In this document: piece after piece, positions 1 through 12,693 of the stretch
How positions within the stretch are numbered: position 1 is the first letter of the stretch
How the letters are laid out: the number at the start of each line of letters is the position of its first letter
From: Lineus longissimus
Lineage: Eukaryota; Nemertea; Pilidiophora; Heteronemertea; Lineidae
DNA length: 64,000 bases
Assembly (NCBI RefSeq): GCF_910592395.1
Contig: NC_088321.1
Span: 14,260,001-14,324,000, forward strand
Direction of reading: 5' to 3'
Notes under the pieces: model-generated
The model's database searches: none
Told to the model about the DNA's origin: nothing
What the model saw: the letters and a program-made list of their open reading frames with translations, nothing else
Program-made: the position numbers and the translations under genes

Positions 1-590
1 CTGCAAAGAGTTGTGCCAAAAGTCAAACTCTTGAGCCCCAAGTTATGAGCCTCGCTTTCTAACAACTCTGTCACCGATGTCTCTGCATAGAGTTGTGCCA
101 AAAGTCAAACTCTTGAGCCCGTAGCTATGAGCCTCGCTTTCTAACAACTCTGTCACCGATGTCTCTGCATAGAGTTGTGCCAAAAGTCAAACTCTTGAGC
201 CCCTAGTTATGAGCCTCGCTTTCTAACAACTCTGCCACCAATGTCTCTGCAAAGAGTTGTGCCAAAAGTCAAACTCTTGAGCCCCTAGTTATGAGCCTCG
301 CTTTCTAACAACTCTGTCACCAATGTCTCTGCAAAGAGTTGTGCCAAAAGTCAAACTCCTGAGCCCGTAGTTATGAGCCTCGCTCTCTAACAACTCTGCC
401 ACCAATGTATATGCAAAGAAGTTGCGCCAAAAGTCAAACTCTTGAGCCCCTAGTTATGAGCCTCGCTTTCTAACAACTCTGTCACCGATGTCTCTGCATA
501 GAGTTGTGCCAAAAGTCAAACTCTTGAGCCCGTAGTTATGAGCCTTACTTTCTGCCACTGATCTCTCTGTGTAGAAGTTGCACAAGTAGA
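1..590. repeat. 82-bp tandem satellite, about 7 copies
   Basis: Monomers start near 1, 83, 165, 247, 329, about 411 and 494, a period of 82 bp, with few substitutions between copies; the last copy decays after about 560. The array probably continues to the left of the window. Each monomer holds the complementary octamers AGAGTTGT and ACAACTCT about 55 bp apart, so each could form a long-loop hairpin. No coding potential is kept across copies. Confidence 0.95.
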
Positions 591-2514
591 AACAGTCTTG
601 GTACAAACCCAAACCTAAACAACTTCTGCCATTGTCCCAGGCTCAGTCATAACAAAAATCAACATTATTACCAGTCCATCGATTCCAGATATTGAATTAC
701 CGGGGCCATGTTGGCTATCTGTATAACAGCATCCAAGATGGGACGATATTGGATGTAACTGTTCTCATCGTGGTGTATCGGAAGAAAATAGTTAATGTGT
801 TGTTCTATCCAAATTGGGTTTTTGTTCCAGTTTCGTTTGCCAACTCGGTATCCTGGTTGCGGCATTTTTGTAAACTCGATATCCAAATTGGGGTTTTGCT
901 CTAGTTTGTTGTGTAAACACCATCCAGGCCGTTTCCTTTCACGCTTAAATCTAAAACCTTTGCTACATTGGACAGTCCAAGTGTGACTATGCAACTTGGT
1001 GTTTTCATCTGACTATCCGAATCAAACCGTCTCCTTTCACGTTCTACTCTATTCTAGTCAGTGCCTTTAACATGTTCAATCTCTACTCTGTTCCAGCCCC
1101 TGCTTGCTCTGTTTTTCAGCCAAGCCAAACATGACTTGTCTAGCCATTTCTCTGGGCCATTTCTCTAGATATGTCATCAATGGGTATTGAAAAAGCAATT
1201 TCTCAGCAAGATGTCAGGGTTTAAGTGATTCTGTTCGGAATCCTCTGTACACAATCTCTACCCACTGCTTGCTCTGATCCTGAGCCAAGAAATATATTAA
1301 GACTCTGCTGGTCATTTCCAGAAGACATGCCGTCATCGGCCATAAAATAGCCATTTCTGGGCTATAAAACATGATGTGGCAGTGTGTGGGTTGGCAATGC
1401 TTTGTCACGAAGATGGGAGGAAAAATATGTCGTGGTCGTGTTATTCAGTGGCCGATCAAGGAGCCGGAGAAAGAGGGGGCGTGCACTGCATGTCTCATTC
1501 AAATTTCTGATGTGTTCCAACATTTCATGGTCGAATTCAAAGATTTTCATGAATTTTTTTTTTGGGGGGGGGGCTTTTGTTGTGTCAACCTTGGATCCGC
1601 GCCGCCTTGTTTGACCACCCAGGAGAGTTAGGGAAGGAGTCTAGTGAGGTCGTTGCAACATGTTTTTCTGTAAGGACGAAGCCTAGAGCATCGGTCATCT
1701 GTCTGCTTCAATGTCAAGCAAACTTAACATCTACGAAAGATTTGTGGAAGGATTGGTACCTCGGTATGTGGGGTAGACTTACTTTGACCTCAACCCTGTT
1801 ACTCCCAGTCGAAGACAGGTCGCATACAATTTCCCCACTCTTCCTCCTGTCCAGGGCAGTTCTCTCAACCTGAATCCAGAGCCTTCACGTTTCGTTGGGT
1901 GACATTCTTGCTATGGTCTCCAAGTGGGCCTTGGTCTGTGCAGGAGAGGCCCCACTTAATTCCCTTTAAGGCTGTGTTTCCTCCTGAACTTGTGGGCTCG
2001 AGGCGATGTTTCCATTGTCTCTGCAGCATGTTCCTGGTATAACCAATTGAAACGTCCAAGAAGCTAAATGTTCACACGGAACAAGGAAAAAACCGCTGCA
2101 AGTGAACAGTATATTAACATGCAGCCTTCAGAGAAGGTTGACAACTACTCTTTGGTGAATGGGGTGGGTGCAATTATTCTACAAGCTTCAGATCAGGTTG
2201 CTCATTTTAAAGGCAAGCAGCAGGGCCCTAACCACAATGAGACATCCTCGCCTCTGTGGTTGGCACTTTGAAGTACATCAGCTTTATTCATTCCCGTCTA
2301 TCAAAGGCAATTCACCTTTAACTCAAGACATCCCATGGACCCAAGTCGACTTTCCACCCCGTTTGATCTGGCAAACCAAATCAATGTATGGCCCACCACA
2401 GTCATCTGTAAGTCACCCGAGCACTCGTCAAATCGTCGAGACTCCATTTCCACGGTAACCAAAGGAAACGCAAATATAACCAGAGTAATGGGTTTCCTGG
2501 TGCCGGCTAAAAGT
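591..2514. other. Non-coding stretch, no supported gene
   Basis: Only short overlapping open frames on both strands are present, and none resembles a known family. There is a T/G homopolymer tract around 1553-1575. I see no convincing exon, RNA gene or mobile element here. It may be intronic or intergenic to the CELF-like gene. Confidence 0.5.
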
Positions 2515-3490
2515 TAATATTTGACGGAAAAAATTTCTGTGTTGGCCGAGTTGATGCTGGGCTTGAAATGGCTGTTGGTAATGATTGGGTGCGGTTAGTC
2601 ATTGGCAAGGACAGAAAGGTTGCGGCAGCTTAGCAGCTAGTCTTTCAAAGGCAAGAAGAGCTGCTACAATTGTCATCCCCATGCATGGCCACAGTGCAAC
2701 CAATTACTACCGGACCTTACTAAGAGGTAAATTTGATGGAAAAAGATTGCAGTGTCGCCAAGTTGAAAATGGCTGTTGATGGTGATTGGGGTGGACAAGG
2801 GCATGGACGGTCATTGCACCCCTGACGCTATGAAGCTGGCATTAAGCCTTAAGATAATAGAGATTAAGCCAACTCGGCGCTCGCCTAGAACTGGCTGTTT
2901 GTGATGATTAGGTAGGGTTAGTCATGGGAGGACAAAAAATGTTTTGCCGCTTTGCATTTTGGGATAGGAAGCTAGTGTTTCAAAGGCAAGGAAACTTGAT
3001 ACTTTCGTCATCACAAGGGCCACAGTGCAACCTCTTGTTCCCTGATCTGTAAAAGGTCAAACTTGATTGAAGAGATCGTGTTAGCCAAGCTGATGCTGGG
3101 TTGGAACTGGCTGCTGAGGTTGTTTTGGGTGGGTTAGTCATGGGCTTGGACAAAAAGGTTGCTGCAGCTTTGCCTTTGGGAAGAGGAAGCTATTCTTTCA
3201 AAGGCAAGAAGTGTTGCTACGTTTGTCTTCCCGAAGGCCACAGTACAACCTACTGCTACCGCATCCTACCAAATGGTAAAATTTGATGGAAAAGACTGTG
3301 TTGGCCAGGTTGATGCTGGACTGATGGCTATTGGTGGTGATTGGGGTGGGGCAGTGGTGAACATGGGCATGGTAGGTCATAGCAGCTCTGATGTTATGAA
3401 GCAGAAGCCTAAAGATCATTGGCTTTAAGATTGGTTTAGCCAACATGGTGCTTGGCTGGGTTTGATTACTTGGGGTGGAATTAGTCATGG
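2515..3490 (+). repeat. Degenerate tandem repeat with zinc-knuckle-like peptide
   Basis: At least three diverged copies of a unit of roughly 200-320 bp can be aligned by eye (starting near 2578, 2890 and 3115). They share the strings for 'gttagtcatggg', 'ttcaaaggcaag' and 'ggccacagtgcaacc'. A second sub-unit recurs near 2780-2880 and 3338-3440. In the copy at 3101-3286 one frame reads KCCYVCLPEGHSTTYCYR, matching the spacing C-x2-C-x4-H-x4-C of a CCHC zinc knuckle; the other copies are frameshifted or have lost cysteines. This could be the wreck of a gag-like or CCHC protein, or chance inside a non-coding repeat. Confidence 0.55.
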
Positions 3491-6400
3491 GCTTGGATGA
3501 AATGTCAGATATCAGCTGAGGGGGGTTTATGAATAGAATATCTGATTAAGTAGGCAGTGCTGCTCAAGGCAAATCAGCAGGTGTAGGGAGATGAATACTG
3601 CGTCTAATAAAGTGCTGCCATAAGGCAAGTCCAGCCCCTACACCTGAAAAACTCAGCCAAGCACCGATATTCAAGATATGTCGATTACTACCTCGTATAC
3701 CATCATGCCACATCATTGAGTGGCGAGTGTACCAAGCCTCTCCCGTCCAGTGTCAAGCCTTTCGTTGATATTCTTGAGGCATAACCAATTACTCACCAGT
3801 CGCCTAGCAGGAAATAGGAATGCTTTAATATGGTCAAGTGATGAGTTGGCGTGAGGCATGGCGTCATTCGTTGATCCAGATGTCTCGATTGCCGCCATAC
3901 GATACCAGAGGTTGTGACAATTATGCAATGTCAATCAACAGAAATATTATTTTGGCTTTACAGAAAATGTCCCTTCGGCATAATGGGTTAAAGCTATATT
4001 TGATGCATTTCTTTCTTCTCTTTATAACTGTAAAGAAATCAATGGTATGATAAATCATATTTCGCCAGATCAATACAATCTTATTAAACACACCATGGAA
4101 CTTTCTAAGCTTATTATAAAGTAATTAGTTATTTTTGTCTTAATAGATGGTCTAGAAATGAGGCTGTTACATTATGCGCCTGCACCCATATTGTTGCGGT
4201 TCTGTGATAATTGTTCCTTTCTTTTTAAAAGAACTAAAACATTATTTGATTAGCTATTAGCCACCCACTTACCCCAAAACCCATTGGTCATGTGACCAAA
4301 GTTGACCAATGCAACTGTTCAGTTGACCAATCTCAGCCAACAATCCGAATAATATGTGATGATGATGCTGTCCAATGTATCGCCTATTCCTAGCCAGGGT
4401 GTGGCATAATCACGCCATAACCTGCATCAGTAGGAGATAAGCAGTTATTGATAAAAAGAGAAATATAGCTGCCTCGGTCTATGGCTTATCTGTGGGTGGC
4501 AAAAGCATGAACAGGTGGACTCGGAAAGTCGGTCGATAGTTACAAAACGGGTATTGAAAGGTACTATAAATTTGCATTCATCGAGGAATCTGATGGGCAA
4601 CAAAAATAGAACTAGGAAAGGTACTGCCACTGCTTGCTTAAGTACTCTAGATTCGCCGATCTAAGATCGTTTCTTAATAGTCAAGAAACGGTTGATACTA
4701 TGCGCATGGTCTTTCCATGTCATTCATGATGTTCCGTTTGATAGACAACGCTTATTTATATGCATGCGTAACCTGCGGAATCCGAAATCTGGCTATTTGT
4801 TAGAACTTCAGGTGACTGTGGTGCTGATTCATGATTCATGAGAATGTTTGGGTGATAGACTACTGCCTTTCATAAACTGCTGGCTCCGGCAACAGCCAGT
4901 GGCTCAATGATTGCTGTGCTGCATAATCTTAGATTATGAGAAGCACAGCTCCACCCGCCCTAGGAACTTGAGAAGCTAGGCAGATTTATGGTCATTCTAT
5001 ATGTTATAAGCTGATGAGACCCGCGTTGGATCTAAAGCCAACCGACTTGCAAGCTGACCCCTAAAGGATGGCATACAAGGAAATTAGTTTTAGGAGTGAT
5101 CTTCACACAGACTGGAAATTAACCATCGGACTATTCTTTGTGGCTGTATAGCTGGGTATGTCTGTGAAGGGCCTGTCAGCAATCTTTCCGTCTCCAATCC
5201 ACAGCTGAATATCAAACCAAATGCATCAAAATATGCACTTGTCCACCCTAAAAAAATAAAGGTCGTAACCATTGAACTGTTCCTGTCTTTAAAGCAGGGT
5301 ATGTCTGTCCACTGCTGGATATCAAATCTAGGGTGTGGCAATCCTACCGCCTCCTGCTAATCCGAGATTAAGGAGTAATCTTAACGAGGCGCATTTCTCA
5401 CATTTCGCTCCAATCGATGCCATTAAGCCGCTAAGATCGATCGAACCGTTATCAATTTACCTCACAAAGCAGGTTTAAAGCGATGGAGAGTAATCACATT
5501 TCAGGATTGAGGATTCTCAGTTAACCCTTTAGGCCGTGAGGTCAACTTTTCACTGACTTTAATGAGAATTTTTCACCAAGCGCTTATAAGTGGGGAATTC
5601 GAACGGCCCCGGTATCATACATCAGGCCCATTTGGTCATTAGGGGAACTCAATCAGTCTGCAAATCTGCCTGAAAAAAGCCACCGTTAAGTTCAATGAAC
5701 ACACACATCACATTTCTTCAAGCGCATTTCATTTTGGTGACATGCATTTCAAGATGTTTCTTCCGTGTCACCGGCAACCAGCATTATAGTGTCCTTGAAG
5801 ACATCCTAATGGAACTTTAAACCAGCCTCGAAATTTCTTAAAATTCTTCAATCGGAATGAAGGTTCACGTTCTGGCGATACGCCAGACACAACGCCAGTA
5901 CCACCCTTTTATCTCGCGACAAAAGAGCATTTGAACAGTATCTGTTCCTGACATTGACATCACTCCCGCCAGAAAAATGATAGATTTTAAAAGCGGCCCG
6001 ATCTCAAGTACAATTCTAATTGAGTCAGAATCTTATGTAAATTGTCAGCCTTGTCGTGCTGCGCTTGATAAGTGAATCTCCCTGAGGTCGTCATCCCGTG
6101 TAGATCTAAAACAATCACAAAAGACACTGTTTCAGCGAGATTCACCCTGGTTAGGCCAGGTAAATTTGAAAGATCGATTCTTGTCCCCGCCCACCCAAAA
6201 GATACTCTTGATGTCTGCCATCAATAGAAAAATAAAAATCTCACCCCTCTGCACTAATTTCAAGAAAACAGTTCGGACAAGAATCTAATTTTTTACTTTT
6301 ACCTAGCCTTATCATATGTCCTACTCTACAGATGCACCTGGCCCTATGTCCTTTTCGTACAGATGCGTGCAGGCAAATGATGCTAAGAACCTTTATTGAA

Positions 6401-8912
6401 ATCGACAGAAGCCGAGACAAAAGAAAAGCATCTGCAAGTGTAATAGTATTCATCCTGCGATAGTCCATGCAGAGTTTGCGTTATCTTCCAACAGCTGTGT
6501 GTCAATATGCAATTTTGTCTTTTTATTAGACGATGTTGGACGTAATCTGTCAATTATAAATTATAGTCAGACAAATTGATTTAACCCTCGGGTAAACGAG
6601 ACCAATGAGAAAGACTGGGGTCCATAACTCGTTCGTTGTGCAGGCACGTATTTAGTAAATAAAAGAGCTACAAACCGAAAACATGTGTCCCGTGCTGTTT
6701 GGGATGAGAAGGGGTGTTTTTGTTGACCTGAATATGGGACCTTATCACATTTTTTCTCTGTTCAGCCAAAAAGTTTCTCCTGAAACTAGCAAAATGATGT
6801 TTAGCTATGTAGAAACTTCTGTGCTAGCACTACGTTTCATTATAATTTCTTCGTGATAGTGCCAAAACTTCAAGATGACAGAATCCTAGCAAGAAACTTA
6901 CCAAGCCGAATGATTAAGGACGTTGCCAAGCTATCGCACACAGTGCCTTATCGACATTTAGATAAGTTAGGACGAAACGACTTTTTGCAATTTTCTTGCA
7001 AAGCCAGCTAGCGCTCCTTAGATTTCTTTGTCACTGTCTATCTCGCCAAAACACTATAGCTATTCTTCAAAATGGTCCAAACCATCAATTATTCGCTACA
7101 AAACTTTCAAAAGAGGCTGCGCGCTCATAAAAGACTGCGACAAAACGCCAACTGGATGATTTCCCCAACGACCCGCACTCCTCGAGATAGGAACTTATCT
7201 CTTGAAAGAAAACGAATGCCGGAATAATGACGCTGATAATACTGATCTTGCGACCTTGAGGGGTCACGGGAAGGCGCTGCTGGGAGATGTGGGTCTTATC
7301 TTGAGTTTTGACGCACAATGTCCTGCGATATTAATTATTAACCCTTTGGAGACTATGAAAACAGCTGTCTCAAAAATGAGGACATTAAATTGGTGGCATG
7401 CGTCAGCTAGGGACAAATAGTGTTGTAATAGGAAAACAGGGGTTCCGAGCAATCAAGGGGTCATCCTCTTCAGCGTGATTAGTTAGCCATTGAGCTCCCA
7501 CACATTTCAAGAATGCATCCCCCGTATTTCTCAATGAAGCAGTTGCCACTCCTGACATAAAAAGTGGAGACACAGGTTGGAATCTTTTTGCAATTGCGAT
7601 CGTACTGTCAACACAGATAAAGAAATTTTCTTTCAATTCAGCAGAATTTTTTGTTCGACTTGAAACTTTTTCTGATCACCGATGAGAAAAGAATTGAAAG
7701 TTTTTTAAAAGATGTCCTAACTAGCATTTCCTGATCAGTTTAGGCTGAAACCCGAAGAATTAATCCTAATCTATTTAAAAACCAATCAAATCGCAGTCGA
7801 CTCAACAACCAATCAGTAACCAGATTACAAATGTCAATTTGTCGGGCATTGTTACGCACAATGCTAAACAAAGTCTTCAGAATCTCCCATAATGCAACAC
7901 ATCTCTGCGGAGATCGTTGATGTTGCGATAAGACAGCTATTTCCATATATCTGTATTCAGTAAAAACAAGGCCAAGATGTCGTACTGGTCTGCGGGATTT
8001 CTGCCCCAGATAACATTGTCATATAAACCTTGTTCGTTGAATAAACCATCTCAGGATGGCGGCTAATCTGCATAAAGAAGGAACAATGATATCTTCTGAA
8101 ACAACGTAATTAGCATATTGAACGGCAATGTAAACGTTTAGAAGTATCCGATTATATTATTCCTTTTCTGCCAAAAAGTTATGTGTTAAGTATTGCTTTT
8201 ATAGAAATATTTATCATTTGTTTCTTCAGGAAAAAATTACTCCCATATGTTACTGAGACAAGCGCTTTGCAAATAAGTGATTTCTCTCGCTGCGACATGC
8301 AATGTAGGAATAGGAATATGACCATAATCCTCATTTCTCTCCTCCTCAGATTGGAGAGTAGAATTTGAAATACATGTACTTAGCAGACGTCTGGAAACTG
8401 GACATTTTGCATTAGATTTCTATTAATCTCGATTTCAATCTGAGACACGTCTTTTCCCAACCTAACAAGAACAAAATCTCAACTTGCGTCTGGGCAATAA
8501 CATCTGCGGTCGTCCCAGGCCGTCGTATCACAAATCTTTGCATTGCTCTAAGACTATTACTGCAGCTTTGTCTATGGTTTCATTGCCGGCAATATCCGAC
8601 GACCATTCAACCTCGCCCTAGGGGCTGTTTGATCATCGCATTTGTATGTATATGATTGTGCACCTTATGGAAGTGGACAAAATGTAGACATAGAACATGT
8701 ATTTACATCCCTTGGTTTGGTGAAGATCGGATTGATCTTTCGAGTTACCATGCCTTGGACGAGGTTGCAACTACAACTAACCCGTCGTCCTACCGACATT
8801 TTTATGGCAGCCATTATGCATTTCCTGGCCGTTAATCTTTGGCGGATGGTTGTTGATATACGGCAATGGCTGGCCGGAACTTTGTATGCAAAAGCAGCGT
8901 CATTTATGTGCA
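3491..8912. other. Non-coding stretch, no supported gene
   Basis: Mostly single-copy sequence with many stops in all frames. No family could be recognised in the short open frames on either strand. Short items seen include a 7-bp-arm inverted repeat near 5871-5887 and isolated 'TTAACCC' strings near 5523 and 7341 without a visible partner end. It may be CELF intron or upstream intergenic DNA with regulatory content that cannot be judged from one sequence. Confidence 0.45.
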
Positions 8913-9056
8913 TGATTTGGCTGTTAAAGGTCTACTCCCCTTGTTCTAAAATTTGAAAATTGAAATCGAGTTTGAAAATTTCTGATTTGGCTGTTATAGG
9001 CCTACTCCCCTCGTTCTAAAATTTGAAAATTGAAATCGAATTTGAAAATTTCTGAT
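8913..9056. repeat. 70-bp direct duplication, 2 copies
   Basis: The copies begin at 8913 and 8983 with 'tgatttggctgtta' and differ at only a few positions, which indicates a recent tandem duplication. The A/T-rich second half of each copy contains 'tttgaaaatt' twice. Confidence 0.9.
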
Positions 9057-9664
9057 TGAGTAAATACGCGCTGAATGTAAATTTCAACGATGCTGTAGCG
9101 TGGCGGATAGACATACAAATATTACAAAAACCAAGTTCCCGCAAATTTGCATACAATATCTGCACTTCCCATCTGTATTTCTATTTTCCTGAGCCACCAG
9201 TAGATAAAATGAATACGAATTGCGTACCTCTTTAATGCATCAATGATGGATGGAATGGTGTGCTGTGAGTCATAGGGTATATCATCCGGTTGGTGACTCG
9301 GGGCAGGAAAGTAGTCCGGTCATTGGTCAGTCAGTGGCCGGCTGCAGGATTGATCGAGAAATGATTAGATTTGTTGAGATATGTCGTAAGACTATTAGTC
9401 ATGATGTCAACAGTTGCCGTACATAAATCATTCGATCTTGATACCAAACTTTAGATTATGAGCTATGCAATCTACTCCTGAAGCGCCACGCAAACAAAAT
9501 ATATTAATCGCTGCGGCCCGCGACTGTTGTCACTGCTATTTGCATCAAAAAGATACCTTTTTTGAGGATAAGACATGCGGTAATCGCTGCGATTTCAACT
9601 CACCTGTGAGGATATAACACTTTTGATTAATTTTACTTCCGCAAATGCAATGCATTGCAAATCA

Positions 9665-9780
9665 TTTCAAGTTGAGTAGTCCATCCATGTTTCCATGTAC
9701 ATTTCAAGTTGAGTAGTTCATCCATGTTTACATGTACATTTCAAGTTGAGTAGTTCATCCATGTTTTCATGTACATTTCA
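9665..9780. repeat. 37-bp tandem repeat, 3 copies
   Basis: Three near-identical units begin at 9665, 9702 and 9739 with 'tttcaagttgagtag', followed by a fourth partial unit. Each ends in 'catgtaca'. No coding meaning. Confidence 0.9.
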
Positions 9781-10349
9781 ATTTTCATCCTTCATGCATT
9801 TGAGAAAAATAACATTTTTACACAAACAAGCTTAATTTCTGTGGTGTTCAAAGTGACCTCAGTGAATTTTCTAAGTGACTATTAAACTGTCCTTTGTGAA
9901 TTTTATCTCTGCTTAAGTAAAACCTCATGCACTTGTTGCTTTTGATGCATGTTTAGAATTTCTTACTCTAAATGTATTGGTGTAAGACTTCTAAGCAGTC
10001 CCTTTGTGTGAAGTCCGGTGTGCTTGCAGTATAGAAACTTTAGTAATCGTCAAATAAGGGTTTCCTGCACATGGTCTCAATCTGAAAAAGAATGGTACCA
10101 GTAAAAAGCCTTGTGAAAAGGTATCCCAGATTAGATACAAATGTTTTGGGGTTCCGAATAAATTCATTTCATAGTTTACTTTTTTCTCACAGGAGTCGAC
10201 AGGCTTTATCGTAACAATTAATTTGAATCCCATCGTACTGAGCTTTCTCATGGTGCCATTATTTTTTCGATTTGACCACTTTCTAGAGAAAATAACGCCC
10301 CCCCCCCCTTAATATTTGTTTGTACTAAATTGACACGTTCCCTGATTAA

Positions 10350-11542
10350 CCCTTTCAGTGCTCTGCAGTTCCGAGGGACAATTTGCAAGTAAGTTATTTT
10401 TCTTTTCAAGAAAAAAACGGCCAAATTTTGAGATTGCATAGTTTTGACGATGCCTTTTCTGGTACATGAGTGAGACCTTTACAAATAAAAAAAAGAGTCC
10501 AGCAATAAAAAGCTATTCCTAAAATATAATATTTATTTAGAAATGATAAATTATGTAATCTCAAAATCTGCCAATGGAAATTCATGACATTCTGCCCCCT
10601 GCCAGTAAAATGACGAACTAAAGCCGCTTGACAGTTCCGTCGTGAGTCATTCTGCATATTCATTACTGCCCCCTAGTTGTGGTTGTGTGAATCAATATAG
10701 TGAGCTGGTGAAATGAATCGGTGTTCGTAATGCTAAGCCTAAAATCGTTATGAACATTTTACCAGTGGTGTCATCTATCACAAATTGATGGAACTGCACT
10801 CTGGAAGCTGTCATTCATAGTCATTCAGTAGTGAGGTTGAGATGAACTTTACAACCCTGACTCACCTTGGCGACTCAATTACGTTGATCTGGTGACATCT
10901 TCTAATCAACTAAGTGCAAGAACGCTTTCAGTTTCACATTGATGATTAATGTTTACCTTGTTAAAGAATATGCAAACATTTGAATTTGAACTGTGCATGA
11001 GAGTGAAATAAAGTTGTATTCCTAGTCGGGAACGGAGGCCTCTGACGTCGTTATTTTCCCTTCATGCACAGGTTGCATTACGGTTTCAAAATTCTCGTGG
11101 ATAAGGATTTGTTTCATTGATTTGAAATTCTTGTTCAAATTAGTGAGGTCAAAGATGTCACCAGGTGACTGTGATTCAGTTTCAAAGATGTGAGTTTGAG
11201 ACTTAAAATTTGGAAAATCGTACAAAAAGGGCCTCAATGTGAAATGCCCTTATTCTGAAGTATAAGAGAATATATACAGCCTGTATGTGTATGGGAATAT
11301 AGCCTGTACATGCAAGATAATATACCTTATACATATAAGGAAGTATAGACTTTAAGTATATGGGAATATAGCCAGTAGGCCTATGTATAAGGGAATATAT
11401 CCTGTACATAAAAGGGGTATATTCTGTACAAGGGAGTATAGCCAGTATGTGTAAGGGAATATAGCACAAACATTGAGGTGCCGGCCCCTTATGACAAGAC
11501 CTACAGCGAAAAATGAATATGTTTTATGCCTCACTGAAAGGG
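10350..11542. mobile_element. TTAA-flanked non-autonomous element (piggyBac-like MITE candidate)
   Basis: The left end reads TTAA then CCCTTTCAGTG; the right end reads CACTGAAAGGG then TTAA. The TTAA copies lie at 10346-10349 and 11543-11546. TTAA duplication plus CCC...GGG ends is the hallmark of piggyBac-superfamily insertions. The 1.19-kb interior has no transposase-like frame, so it would be non-autonomous. It contains the degenerate 'gggaatatagcc' repeat array. The inverted repeat is only 11 bp, so a chance pairing of two separate ends remains possible. Confidence 0.55.
11255..11475. repeat. Degenerate short tandem repeat ('gggaatatagcctgta' units)
   Basis: About eight imperfect units of roughly 25-30 bp share 'aagggaatatagcc' and 'tgtac/tgtat'. 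The array lies inside the TTAA-flanked candidate element. Confidence 0.8.
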
Positions 11543-12693
11543 TTAATGTTAAAGGAGTAGTATATTTAGTGGCTTAAAGGAGGAGTGTTTCGAGATAATG
11601 AAAAGCAAGCACTAATGGAGTTTGCGGGGTCATGTATAGAGGGCAGTTGTCTAATGTACAGAATGTTCTAGAAATTTCTCGAAACGGTTTTTGTCCATTT
11701 TAGCGCCATTTGCACAGGAGCTCTGTAAAGTTCGTTGGTGCCAGCATGGAATTATCGCGAGACATGCCTCCTTTTGAATGTTCAATGTATCACAAATTAC
11801 ACGCTGGAGCCGAGCGTTATTTTGCCGTGGAGGCAATTGCATTGGAAAACGTTGATGTGGAGCCAGGCCTTTAACAGTGACACTTGGCTTTTAATCATAC
11901 TAACCTGGAAGGCCCATTTTAACAATTTCATTTTCAGATTCTAACATCAGAAGACATATTATCGCCACGTAGTGCATATATTGCCATTTATATCAAGATG
12001 TTATTTCCAATGAAATATTTGGCGATAATACACATTGTCCTGACAACGTGGCGATATGTCCTAATTTTGAAGTTAGTTGTGGTTCTTTTTTCCTTCCTCA
12101 ATACCATTGTCCCTTTCAAGCACCCCCTGCATGCCTTTACCCTACTTCGAACCCTCGCTGTTATACACTCTGATCCCGGAAATATTTGCGGCTGCCTCAG
12201 TGTTATGAAATAGCAATTTTGACATAACCATCAGTTTATCGTTTTGATAACCCTATAACAGAAATTATCACAATTAGATTTTCGTTCTTGTGGACAATTA
12301 TTTTCACGACTATCTGTAAATACAAAAAAAACACGAAACAGAAGGCAGGTGAATATTTCCGTAGTTAGCTTCATATTTTGGACCCTTATGTGATGGAGGT
12401 ATCTAAAAGACTTTGAAATCGACACCCTAAATTTGGATTTTGGCGGTCCTAGAAAATGTGTACCCCCCCCCCCCCAACATAGGGGATCATTTTGGGGTAC
12501 CTTTCAATGACCAATCTATTTCTAGTGTTATTTTGTTAGATTTCTGACATTTTTGACAAAGTGTTGGGAATTTCTAACATTTCTATTAGGTTTCTCCGTC
12601 ATATAAGGGTCGTGCTACACTAATACCCATTTCTCTCTTTCTAAATGTATCTACATGTCTAAATGTCTACAACCAGTGTCTATTACATTCCAG

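Noticed and set aside
3101-3286. A functional zinc-knuckle protein gene
   Set aside because: Neighbouring copies are frameshifted and there is no start context or exon structure; listed only as a repeat with a suggestive motif.
12460-12478. Poly-C/poly-G runs (also near 13150, 20605, 39047, 41430, 42770) as regulatory or G-quadruplex sites
   Set aside because: Plain homopolymer runs without the multi-tract pattern expected of a designed quadruplex signal, and prone to sequencing error.
1-12693. RRM1 and RRM2 exons of the CELF-like gene
   Set aside because: I looked for RNP motifs and the conserved linker upstream of 12694 and found none. Small exons could still be missed by eye, so their absence is not proven.
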